The translations under genes and the position numbers were made by a program. The notes beneath the pieces are model-generated. The model saw nothing but the letters and a program-made list of their open reading frames with translations. It did not search any database and was not told the origin of the DNA. Shown in pieces: positions 1 to 7,851 of a stretch of 64,000 nt of DNA (the stretch's first letter is position 1; the number at the start of each line of letters is the position of its first letter). Source of the stretch: JAKOVR01 sp031415655 (GTDB lineage: Bacteria; Actinomycetota; Acidimicrobiia; Acidimicrobiales; Acidimicrobilacustridaceae); the NCBI GenBank assembly GCA_031415655.1, contig JANOSD010000116.1, positions 1-64,000 on the forward strand. Reading direction: 5' to 3'.

Positions 1-61
1 TGCGGTAGTTGTCGTCCCAGATTTCGGTGGTGAACGTTTCTCGCAGTGTCGCCGTGTGCAT
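1..61 (-). CDS. N-terminus of an unidentified protein (cut by window edge)
   Basis: Only the first 20 codons are present, reading MHTATLRETF then TTEIWDDNYR toward base 1. The start is supported by a strong ribosome binding site AAGGGAG (complement of bases 69-75), 7 bases before the ATG. The fragment is too short to name. A Trp-Asp-x-x-Tyr-Arg stretch near the N-terminus is seen in class II ribonucleotide reductases, but this is only a weak suggestion. Confidence 0.6.
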   Translation of the reverse strand, partial: MHTATLRETFTTEIWDDNYR

Positions 62-981
62 TGGCGTGCTCCCTTGCCCCAGCCATGTGGGGCGCCCGTT
101 TGACACCAACCCGGTGCCGTTTCCTTGTGGGTTACTCTACCCGTCCGGCACGCGTGTTCGCAACGAGTTACGCAAGATTGTTCGAAATTCTTTGGGTGTT
201 GGTGCTTAACCAGTTCTGGCGGATGAAAGGGTGGTGAATGCCTGCATTTAGAGCCGGTGCAGGGCGTCTCGTTGCGGGCGGGTGCTGGTGTGGCGGCCGA
301 CGGTCCGATCGTTCGCCCGGACCTTTCGCACGACTGCGGCGAACGGAAACTTGTCAGCGGGAAGTCCGGCCTGCCCATCGGGCCCGTCGCCTGCGCCACC
401 CCAAACAATGCTGATTCAACCGGCGACGAACGCCCCCAAGACTGCCGTTCGGGCCCTCCGAACAGATACGTGGGTCACCGGGAAGTGTTTCGGCGAGACC
501 GGGGGCTTCGCTGGAAAGGACCACGAGGACACAATTGCGATGGGCTTTGCCGGCAAATACAACGACGCCGTCAGCAGCACCATCCGGCCACCGAAACGCC
601 CAAACCATTCTCGTCCACCCACTTGGAGCTGGGTGAGGGTCGACCCCACTACTTCCGGCGGAGCAGCAACGAGGAGCGGGTCCCAGTAACGCTTCGAGAA
701 GCGGATTCCGAGCCACGGTTCGAAGCCTCGAAAGGACGTCACGTCGAAAGCCCCTGTTCTGGGCGGTGAGACGGAGGACGCCGCGAGAAAAGAAAAGCTG
801 GCCGGAGGACGCCGAATGGTCACTGGGACACGCTCCTGGCCGCCATCGCCATCCGCGCGGTGCCGTCGTCCCGCCGACGACTCGACAGCACGGGTACGTT
901 GGGAGTTGTATGCATGCACGACGGGCGCCACGATGCCCCCGGTCGGCTTTCCCGAACAACCACGAAGAAAGAGGCGCCGCC
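62..981. other. Long intergenic region with no supported gene
   Basis: This 920-base stretch separates the truncated minus-strand gene from the mannosidase. Open frames exist on both strands but none has a good start site or recognisable domain. The part next to base 61 should hold the promoter and leader of the truncated gene. A minus-strand frame (416-991) reads a plausible but unrecognised protein and may be a decayed gene. Confidence 0.4.
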
Positions 982-3900
982 TTGGCAACACTTGACAAAG
1001 ACCGCCGCACGGAGGTCGACCGTGTGCTTCGCGACATCGTCAAGCCGGCCCGTTGGCCAGCAGCACATCCGGTGACCATCACGGCACGGCACCTGCCGGG
1101 TGAGCCCGAGCGATACGCCGATGCACTGGCGGGCCCGTTCGTGGCGTTCGAGGAGGGCGGCGCTTGGGGCACGGCCTGGGGGACAACCTGGTTTCACGTG
1201 ACGGGCATGGTCCCCGACTCGTGGTCCGGACTCGACTGTGTGCTTGCGGTGCATCTCGGGTTCGGGGGCGGGGTTGGGTTCGGTGCCGAAGGGCAGGTGT
1301 GGGTCGATGGCGAGCCGATCCATGGCATCAGTCCGAACCATCGTGAGGTTCGTATCGCCGCACCAGCGGTGGGCGGTGAGGCATTCGACCTGTATGTGGA
1401 GGCGGCGGCGAACCCTCCGGCCCTTCAGGGTGACCCCGGTCCGATGCTGCTCCCCGACCCCGGTGGGGTGCCGCTGCTTACCCTCCGCCGTTGCCGGTTG
1501 ACGGTGGTCGACCGCGAGGTGGAAAGGCTGGTACGGGACTGGACGCTCATTGGCGAACTCGACCGTTGGGCGGGCGGGGATCGGGCCGCAGCGTGCGGCG
1601 CCGCGCTCGATCGGGCGGCCTCGGTGATCGAGCGCGGCGTGACTGACACCGGCGACACGCAATCGCTTTCGCCTGAGGTAGTGGCTGAGGTGCTGGCGGT
1701 CTTCGCCGAGGTGCTGGCCGAGACCGGCGACCCCGACCGCCCGCTCCATCTCGCCGTCGGCAACTCCCACCTCGACACCGCATGGCTGTGGCCCTTGCGC
1801 GAGACCCACCGCAAGGCCGCCCGCACCTTCTCGACTGCGTGCACGATGCTCGACCGTGAGCCGGAATATACGTTTGCGGCGTCGCAACCCCAGCAACTCG
1901 CCTGGATCCGTGACGAGCACCCGGGGTTGTGGCAGCGCATTCGGGCCCATGTCGCCGATGGTCGTTTCGACGTCGTCGGTGCGATGTGGATCGAACCGGA
2001 CTGCAACGTTCCGTCGGGCGAGTCGTTGGTGCGCCAGATCGTGCACGGCCGGCGGTTCTTCCAGGAAGAGTTCGGTACCGACACCGATGGCCTGTGGCTC
2101 CCCGATGTGTTCGGCTACTCGGCGGCACTCCCTCAAATACTGCGTCAGAGTGGCGTCGACTGGTTCATGACCCAGAAGATCTCGTGGAATCAGACCAACC
2201 GGTTCCCGTACCAAACGTTCTGGTGGGAGGGGATCGACGGCACACGCATCTTCACCCACTTCCCGCCTGCCGACACCTACAACGGCAACCTTTCGGTGCC
2301 GCAGTTGCTCCACGGCGAACAGAACCTCACCGCTCGGTCCACCCGTCGGCAGGCCCTGTACCTCTACGGGCACGGCGACGGCGGTGGTGGCCCCGACCAG
2401 GACATGATCGAGCGGGCACGCCGTCTTCGCGATCTCGATGGGGTGGGCCGGGTGGAGCTGACTACGGCGAGGGAGGCCATGGAAAGAATCCGCGCCGAAG
2501 GCCCCGCCGACGACAGCGATCTCCCCGTGTGGGTGGGGGAGCTCTATCTCGAGCTTCACCGGGGCACGTTCACCACTCACGGTGCCGTCAAGCGAGGCAA
2601 CCGCGAGCTGGAGCTGGCACTGCGCGATGCGGAGCTTTGGTCGGTTGCGGCGGCATCGGTTTGCGAAAACCCTGACCTCGCCCGCCCCGGCGAGCTCGAT
2701 GAGGCGTGGCGTACCGTGTTGCTCCATCAGTTCCACGACATTTTGCCCGGCTCGTCGATCAACTGGGTGTACCGCGACACGTTGGCCGATTACGACCGTG
2801 TTCGAGCCGAGGTCGCAACGGTGATCGACCGATCGCTCACGGCCATCGCCAATGGTGTCGCAATCGGCGCCATCGGCGGCGCCACCGAGGGGGACGGTGG
2901 TGAGGGGAACGCCGGCGAAAGGAGCGAGTCGGACAGAGCGTTCCCGGCAAGACGAGTGCTCGTGGCGAATCCGCTTCCGTGGGCTCGCCACGAGGTGGTC
3001 GAGGCCGGCGGCGAGTTGCAACTGGTGGATGTACCGGCGTGTGGTTGGGCGGTGCATCCGGTTGCCGGTGATGGCCAGGTTGCGGGTGATGGCCAGACGG
3101 AGGGGCCGGTAGCGGCACCGGTCACGTGGGGCGATGATTGGATCGACAACGGCATCCTTCGGGTCACGTGGGATGGCGACGGACTACTCACCTCGGTGCG
3201 GCACCTGCCCACCGGGCGCGAGGCGTTGGCGGCCGGTGCTCGAGGAAACGTGCTCCAACTCCTCGACGATCGCCCCAAGGCTTATGATGCCTGGGACATT
3301 GACGTCGAAGCGTTCGCTACCGCCGTCGACCTGGTGGACGCCGACGTGGTGGAACTGGTTGAACGATCGCCGCTACGGGCGGTGTTGCGGGTAGCGCGCA
3401 CGTTCGGGTCGTCCTCGATCGAGCAGATGGTGCGCCTCGACCAGGGCGCTCGACGGGTGGAGATCCACTGCGACATCGAGTGGCGGGAGGACCACAAGTT
3501 GCTGAAGGTCGCGTTCCCGTTGGCGGTGCACACCGCGACCGCCCGCCACGAGATCCAGTTCGGCCACGTGGAGCGACCAACGCATCGCAACACCTCGTGG
3601 GACGCCGCTCGATTCGAGACCTGCGCCCAGACCTGGGTGGATCTGAGCGAAGAAGGATTCGGTGTCGCCCTCCTCAATAACTGCAAATACGGACACGACG
3701 TGTTGGGCTCCGTGCTTCGACTATCGCTCCTGCGATCGTCGACGTGGCCCGACCCCGTGGCTGATCGTGGCCATCACACATTCGCCTACGCGCTGTACCC
3801 CCACGCCGGCCCACCCACCACCGGCGGGGTCATCGCCGAGGCTCACGGATTCAACAGCCCGTTGCGCGTCATCGCCGTACCCCCGACAGAACTCGCCGCC

Positions 3901-4200
3901 GCCGATTGCCTCGCCGAGGCCCCTCCGATCTCGGATCGTTGGTCCGCGGTGGCTATCGACGACCCGGGCGTGGTCATTGCTGCGTTCAAGCGCGCGGACG
4001 ACGGCCTCGGAACGATCCTCAGGTTTCACGAAGCCTTCGGGGGGTCTCGAAGGGTCACGATCCACGTGCCCGGCATCACCTCGGTGGCCCGCGTCGATCC
4101 ACTCGAAGTTGCCCTCGACGAGCCACTGTTACCCGTGCACAACTCCGCCTTTGCAATCGATCTCCGACCGTTCGAGTTGGTCACCCTCCGCTTCCGGTGA
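982..4200 (+). CDS. Alpha-mannosidase, glycoside hydrolase family 38
   Basis: A retaining exo-alpha-mannosidase of about 1072 residues, normal for bacterial GH38. Visible motifs are the zinc-binding HLDTAWLWP (His263, Asp265) and LWLPDVFGYSAALPQI, whose Asp375 is the expected catalytic nucleophile and zinc ligand. YGHGDGGGGPD and the LYLELHRGTFTTHG segment are also typical of the family. The C-terminal half is the beta-rich GH38 C domain. The start is the TTG at 982, preceded by AAAGAGG 7 bases upstream; the open frame continues upstream to 766 but that part has non-protein-like composition. There is no signal peptide, so the enzyme is probably cytoplasmic and trims imported manno-oligosaccharides. 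It stands alone, without a visible transporter. Confidence 0.92.
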   Translation: MATLDKDRRTEVDRVLRDIVKPARWPAAHPVTITARHLPGEPERYADALAGPFVAFEEGGAWGTAWGTTWFHVTGMVPDSWSGLDCVLAVHLGFGGGVGFGAEGQVWVDGEPIHGISPNHREVRIAAPAVGGEAFDLYVEAAANPPALQGDPGPMLLPDPGGVPLLTLRRCRLTVVDREVERLVRDWTLIGELDRWAGGDRAAACGAALDRAASVIERGVTDTGDTQSLSPEVVAEVLAVFAEVLAETGDPDRPLHLAVGNSHLDTAWLWPLRETHRKAARTFSTACTMLDREPEYTFAASQPQQLAWIRDEHPGLWQRIRAHVADGRFDVVGAMWIEPDCNVPSGESLVRQIVHGRRFFQEEFGTDTDGLWLPDVFGYSAALPQILRQSGVDWFMTQKISWNQTNRFPYQTFWWEGIDGTRIFTHFPPADTYNGNLSVPQLLHGEQNLTARSTRRQALYLYGHGDGGGGPDQDMIERARRLRDLDGVGRVELTTAREAMERIRAEGPADDSDLPVWVGELYLELHRGTFTTHGAVKRGNRELELALRDAELWSVAAASVCENPDLARPGELDEAWRTVLLHQFHDILPGSSINWVYRDTLADYDRVRAEVATVIDRSLTAIANGVAIGAIGGATEGDGGEGNAGERSESDRAFPARRVLVANPLPWARHEVVEAGGELQLVDVPACGWAVHPVAGDGQVAGDGQTEGPVAAPVTWGDDWIDNGILRVTWDGDGLLTSVRHLPTGREALAAGARGNVLQLLDDRPKAYDAWDIDVEAFATAVDLVDADVVELVERSPLRAVLRVARTFGSSSIEQMVRLDQGARRVEIHCDIEWREDHKLLKVAFPLAVHTATARHEIQFGHVERPTHRNTSWDAARFETCAQTWVDLSEEGFGVALLNNCKYGHDVLGSVLRLSLLRSSTWPDPVADRGHHTFAYALYPHAGPPTTGGVIAEAHGFNSPLRVIAVPPTELAAADCLAEAPPISDRWSAVAIDDPGVVIAAFKRADDGLGTILRFHEAFGGSRRVTIHVPGITSVARVDPLEVALDEPLLPVHNSAFAIDLRPFELVTLRFR

Positions 4201-4499
4201 TCCTGATCCCGGCCCAACCTCACCCATTGATATTCCACTTGATATTCCACTCAGGTCAGTTTTCTTCTTTGACAACACACCTTTCCTCAACATCGAGTAG
4301 ATAGCCGCTCTCACCTTCGCCGTTTGGTCTGCGCCCTGCATGTGCAATGGCAAGGCGTTTCGGGATGGAAAATCCGACTATCAACCCCTCTGCCGGCGGA
4401 GCCAGATGGTTTGTTTTCCCGTCCGGGCGGAGCAGTAGAAGCACAAGCACAAGCACAAGCACAAGTAGGAGCACATCCACGAAACGAAGGGAATCGACT
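4201..4499. repeat. Intergenic stretch with short tandem duplications
   Basis: No gene is seen. There is a perfect 12-bp tandem duplication, TTGATATTCCAC, at 4227-4238 and 4239-4250, and a microsatellite (GCACAA)x4 at 4441-4464. The microsatellite lies just ahead of the decayed aldo/keto reductase and would read as Ser-Thr repeats in that frame. Confidence 0.75.
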
Positions 4500-5000
4500 A
4501 CGAAGCACGTCAACGTGAACGGTGTCCGGGTGTCGGCGATCGGCGTTGGGTGCTGGCAGTTCGGCTCATCCGATTGGGGCTACGGCCGGGAGTACGAACC
4601 AGTGGCCATGGCCATCATGCAGCGGGCGCTCGACTCGGGTGTGAACCTCATCGACACCGCCGAGGTAGCGGCGCGCGAGGTCTCCGAAGTCATCGTTGGC
4701 CGCGCTCTTGCCGGCAGCGCTCTTGCCGGTCGCCGTGACGAGGCCTTCGTGACGAGGCCTTCGTGGTGACGAAGCTCTGGCCAGTCCGCCCTGCCGCCGA
4801 CGTGGCCCACGAGCATGCTCGACGGTCGTCGATGCGGCTCGGGGTCACCACCATCGACCTCTACCAATAGCATTGGCCCAACCCCTTGTTTCGACCCTGC
4901 CCCACCATCCAGGGAATGTAACGACTTCAGGACGAAGGCATCATCGCCAACGTTGGCGGTTGTGGTGACCCGACCTCGGTCGTTGAAGTCGGCGATGATG
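4500..5000 (+). pseudogene. Decayed aldo/keto reductase
   Basis: The frame from 4500 reads KHVNVNGVRVSAIGVGCWQF and then a typical AKR N-terminus (ALDSGVNLIDTAE; SEVIVGRALAG). An exact 14-bp duplication (4737-4750 and 4751-4764) shifts the frame. Removing one copy restores RRDEAFVVTKLWPVR and then LGVTTIDLYQ. Further lesions are TAG at 4868, where families have a residue between LYQ and HWPNP, and TAA at 4919 before RLQDEGIIANVGG. The expected start codon position is ACG at 4500. A second, in-frame 15-bp near-duplication gives ALAGSALAG. The C-terminal two thirds of the family is absent. It was probably an NADPH-dependent AKR of the L-glyceraldehyde-3-phosphate-reductase type. Confidence 0.85.
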
Positions 5001-5091
5001 AATCTCCCGGGAATCTCCCGGCAACGCCCGGCAACGCCGGCTATCCCCCAAGCGCCGGCTATCCCAAGCGCCGCCGATGTACTCTGCCCCG

Positions 5092-5973
5092 ATGACCGAG
5101 CCCAGCGACCTGCTGACCACCGCCGAGATGGCGAAGTTCGCGGCCCTCGGCTATCTGGTGTTCGAGTCGGTCGTTCCCGCCGCTATCAATCAAGCGGCGC
5201 TTGAGATGTTCGCGCAGACCGGAGGTGCCGACCACGAGCGGGCCAAACCCCGAAGCGGAACTCCCCTCGATGAGCTGTATCCGGACCCATCACCGGTCGG
5301 GGCAATGCTGCGCCTCCCCCGAGTCCAAGGGATTCTGACCAGCCTGCTTGGCCCCGATCCTGTTTTCGACCATGACTGGGTGCACCTGCGCGAGGGCGGC
5401 GATCTCGTCGATCAACTCCTCCACCAGGACTGCATCGTGGACGCCACGCTCGCCTTCGATGTGCAGATGTTCTGGTTCCCGCACGACGTGGCCCCGGGTG
5501 AGGGTGGGACCGGCCTTGTGCCCGGTTCGCACCTCCGGATCGTCAACGAGGCCGACATCGGTCGCTACCAGAACCTGCGGGGCCAGCGCGACGTAAGCGG
5601 ACCGGCGGGCACGGTTGCCGTGTTCCATCAAGGGCTCTGGCACCGCGGGCGGGCCCACCATGGGTCGAACCGGCGCTGGATGTACAAGTTGCGGCTGAAC
5701 CCGACCGTCCCGCAGGTTCGCCGGTGGAATCTCGACGACTTCGAAGACGTCCACAATGGTCCCGAGGATCACTCGTTCGCCACGTTCAGTAACGAGTCGG
5801 CAGCGGCCATGTTCCGCCGGCCGGCGCCGTGGCACGAACATGGCGCCGGCCGACTCGAGACGGTGAACCGCGCCAAACTGTGGCGCTACCTGACCGGCGA
5901 CGACGACTTCGATGCCGATTGGTATCTCTCGCGCACGGAGCGGCGTGCCAGGATCGATCGGAGCCTGGGGTGA
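5092..5973 (+). CDS. Phytanoyl-CoA dioxygenase (PhyH) family protein
   Basis: An Fe(II)/2-oxoglutarate-dependent oxygenase of about 293 residues. The HxD part of the iron triad is LHQDC (His111, Asp113), the distal His is in LWHRGRAHHGSNRR (near residue 184), and the Arg after it would bind 2-oxoglutarate. GGTGLVPGSH is the usual jelly-roll strand. The substrate cannot be read from the sequence; relatives hydroxylate acyl-CoAs, ectoine or secondary metabolites. I chose ATG 5092 over ATG 5077 because a TACTCT box (5080-5085) ends 6 bases before it, the spacing of a leaderless transcript. The stop overlaps the start of the next gene by 3 bases, so the two are probably co-translated. Confidence 0.85.
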   Translation: MTEPSDLLTTAEMAKFAALGYLVFESVVPAAINQAALEMFAQTGGADHERAKPRSGTPLDELYPDPSPVGAMLRLPRVQGILTSLLGPDPVFDHDWVHLREGGDLVDQLLHQDCIVDATLAFDVQMFWFPHDVAPGEGGTGLVPGSHLRIVNEADIGRYQNLRGQRDVSGPAGTVAVFHQGLWHRGRAHHGSNRRWMYKLRLNPTVPQVRRWNLDDFEDVHNGPEDHSFATFSNESAAAMFRRPAPWHEHGAGRLETVNRAKLWRYLTGDDDFDADWYLSRTERRARIDRSLG

Positions 5974-6248
5974 CCAACCGCCAGCAGGTGCTCATTTTGT
6001 ACCTCGCCACGTCCGCGCTCGACTCGCCGGTGGTTGGATGGTCGCATTACGACGGTGCGTCCGACGCGCCCACGCCACCGGTTGAAGATCGCCCGAAACC
6101 CCCCTATCCCACCGGCCTTCACGCGTTGCGCGACGGGTGGCGACTGATTCAGATGTCGCCCCTGATGCCGCCCGCACCGGGCGCCGAGCGCCAAGTGGGC
6201 TACTTGAAGCACGAGTTTGTATTCGAACGCCTCGTCGACGTCGACTGA
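5970..6248 (+). CDS. Small conserved-looking protein coupled to PhyH gene
   Basis: A 92-residue protein starting at GTG 5970 in a GTGA overlap with the dioxygenase stop. It begins VTNRQQVLILYLATSALDS and later has GLHALRDGWRLIQMSPL followed by a KHEFVFERLVDVD end. It has no signal peptide, membrane segment or metal motif. The Trp-Arg-Leu-Ile-Gln and Lys-His-Glu-Phe-x-Phe-Glu-Arg stretches look conserved rather than random, but I do not recognise the family. The overlap suggests it works with, or is dosed together with, the dioxygenase. Confidence 0.6.
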   Translation: MTNRQQVLILYLATSALDSPVVGWSHYDGASDAPTPPVEDRPKPPYPTGLHALRDGWRLIQMSPLMPPAPGAERQVGYLKHEFVFERLVDVD

Positions 6249-6402
6249 AACCAGACGCACCGGTAGGAGCGGGGGCGAACTCGTCGATTCTGCGCGGGCC
6301 TCGCGGCCGAGGGATCGCCGTGCTCGACCGTTGGCGTCCCGTGCAAGAAACCGGGGCCGTACCGGCGGGGTCGTGCCCCACGGTCCGGTACGGTGGCCGC
6401 TC

Positions 6403-6768
6403 GTGTACTTCGACTGCCACACCACCGAGCAAGCAGGCTGGACGGTGGTTGCTGTGGTGGGTGAGCTCGATTTGGCCAGCGTGCCCGGGGTACGTTCCTC
6501 GGTCGTCGCCGCCACACAGAACCGCAAGCCGCCCTATGTGGTGCTGGATCTGGCTGGCGTGGAGTTCATCGATTCGATGGGGCTCGGGGTGGTGGTGGGA
6601 GCGCGCAAGCGGGTGTACGCCGTTGGCGGTGAGCTACGGGTGGTAGTTGCCACGGAACGAGTGCAGCGGGTGTTCGCCCTGAGTGGGCTCGACACATTGC
6701 TGCCGTTGTTCAAATCGTTGGCCGAGGCGCTGGTGCCCCCCACCGGAGGTGTCGGCGATGGGGCGTGA
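6403..6768 (+). CDS. STAS-domain anti-sigma factor antagonist
   Basis: A single STAS domain of 121 residues, like SpoIIAA/RsbV. The phosphorylation loop is VEFIDSMGLGVVVGA, with Ser58 as the expected phospho-acceptor. Such proteins release a sigma factor by binding its anti-sigma kinase when unphosphorylated. The start is GTG 6403, 8 bases behind a TACGGT box (6389-6394), fitting a leaderless transcript. The open frame reaches further upstream but has no protein-like sequence there. It overlaps the downstream kinase gene by 11 bases, so the pair is an operon. No sigma factor gene is adjacent. Confidence 0.87.
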   Translation: MYFDCHTTEQAGWTVVAVVGELDLASVPGVRSSVVAATQNRKPPYVVLDLAGVEFIDSMGLGVVVGARKRVYAVGGELRVVVATERVQRVFALSGLDTLLPLFKSLAEALVPPTGGVGDGA

Positions 6769-7192
6769 GGTGTTGCTCGAGATTCCCGCTCGGCCGGAAT
6801 ACCTGTCGTTGGCCCGGCAGGTGGTCGCCGCCGCCGCTGCTCTCGAACCGTCATTCCGGGCCGAACGCATCGATGATCTCCGGGTGGCGGTATCGGAGGC
6901 CACCACCAATGCCATCGAGTCCCATCTCGATCGCGGCTCCGACGAACGCATCGTCATCCGGTGCAACCTGGCCGATGATCGCATCGAGGTGGAGGTCTTC
7001 GATCGTGGGGCCGGGTTCGATCCGGCGACGGCCAGCACGGCACCATCAGCCGACTCTGAGGATCGCCTTGAACATGAGCGCGGTCTCGGCATTCCACTTA
7101 TGCGGGTGCTGACCGACGAGGCCGAGATCGTGTCGGATCCCGACGGAACGGCGGTCCGCCTCGTTGTGTATACGCCCCGATCACCCCAATAG
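6758..7192 (+). CDS. Anti-sigma factor serine kinase (RsbW/SpoIIAB-like)
   Basis: A 144-residue GHKL ATPase domain. The N box is RVAVSEATTNAIESH, the G1 box DRGAGFDP and the G2 box ERGLGIPLMRVLTDE. It would phosphorylate the STAS protein encoded just upstream and hold a sigma factor inactive. The start is ATG 6758, which has GGAGGT at 6745-6750, 7 bases away, inside the end of the upstream gene. The sigma factor target is not in the window, so the pair is a detached partner-switching module. Confidence 0.87.
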   Translation: MGREVLLEIPARPEYLSLARQVVAAAAALEPSFRAERIDDLRVAVSEATTNAIESHLDRGSDERIVIRCNLADDRIEVEVFDRGAGFDPATASTAPSADSEDRLEHERGLGIPLMRVLTDEAEIVSDPDGTAVRLVVYTPRSPQ

Positions 7193-7275
7193 GTTTTGAG
7201 AATCGTGTCGAGAACCGGGGACGGGCTCCGTCAACGTGTCGGCAGCGTCACCGCGGCGCTCTACTGGAGGTACCC

Positions 7276-7752
7276 ATGAAGTCCATCTCACCGTTCCTAT
7301 GGTTTGACAACAACGTCGGTGAAGCGATCGAGTTGTACTCCTCGGTCTTCCCCGATGTGGTCGTGCACAGCATCAATCGCGGGCCCGATGGCAACGTGTA
7401 CAGCGCCGAGTTCGACGTGGCCGGCCAGCACCTTCGGGCGCTGAACGGCGGTCCACACTTCACGTTTAACGAAGCCATCTCGTTGTTCGTCGAGTGCGAC
7501 GACCAAGCGGAAGTCGATCGATTCTGGGATGCCCTGATCGCCAACGGCGGGCAATCGAGTCAGTGCGGTTGGCTCAAGGATCCGTTCGGTCTGTCGTGGC
7601 AGATTGTCCCCACCCAGTTTCTCACGATGATGAGTGACCCCGACCCCGAGAAGGTGCAGCGGGTGATGGCCGCCATGCTGACCATGGGCAAACTCGACGT
7701 GGCGGGCCTACAAGCGGCCTACGACGGCGGAAACGGACCCAGCCCCGGGTGA
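7276..7752 (+). CDS. VOC-superfamily protein (PhnB / 3-demethylubiquinone methyltransferase-like fold)
   Basis: A 158-residue protein opening with KSISPFLWFDNNVGEAIELY and followed by a second half NEAISLFVECDDQAEVDRFW then CGWLKDPFGLSWQIVPT. This is the signature of the PF06983 group of vicinal-oxygen-chelate proteins. Despite the historic name these are not methyltransferases; most have no known substrate. A GGAGG ribosome binding site precedes ATG 7276. It stands alone between the anti-sigma pair and the convergent monooxygenase. Confidence 0.88.
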   Translation: MKSISPFLWFDNNVGEAIELYSSVFPDVVVHSINRGPDGNVYSAEFDVAGQHLRALNGGPHFTFNEAISLFVECDDQAEVDRFWDALIANGGQSSQCGWLKDPFGLSWQIVPTQFLTMMSDPDPEKVQRVMAAMLTMGKLDVAGLQAAYDGGNGPSPG

Positions 7753-7851
7753 TATTCGTTCCGGCGCCAAACCACTCGACGGACCGCCGTCGAGACACTG
7801 AGGCCCTGCTGGGTGAGTCGGGAGCGGGAGCAAATACTCCAGCGGGCGAGG

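Noticed and set aside
62..300. Possible cobalamin or other riboswitch upstream of the truncated gene
   Set aside because: Only short inverted repeats are seen; no B12-box or other riboswitch core could be found by eye.
416..991. 191-codon minus-strand frame in the left intergenic region
   Set aside because: Parts look protein-like but no family, start site or conserved motif could be supported.
820..3057. Long minus-strand open frame opposite the mannosidase gene
   Set aside because: Shadow of a high-GC gene on the plus strand; no start site or domain, while the plus strand carries complete GH38 motifs.
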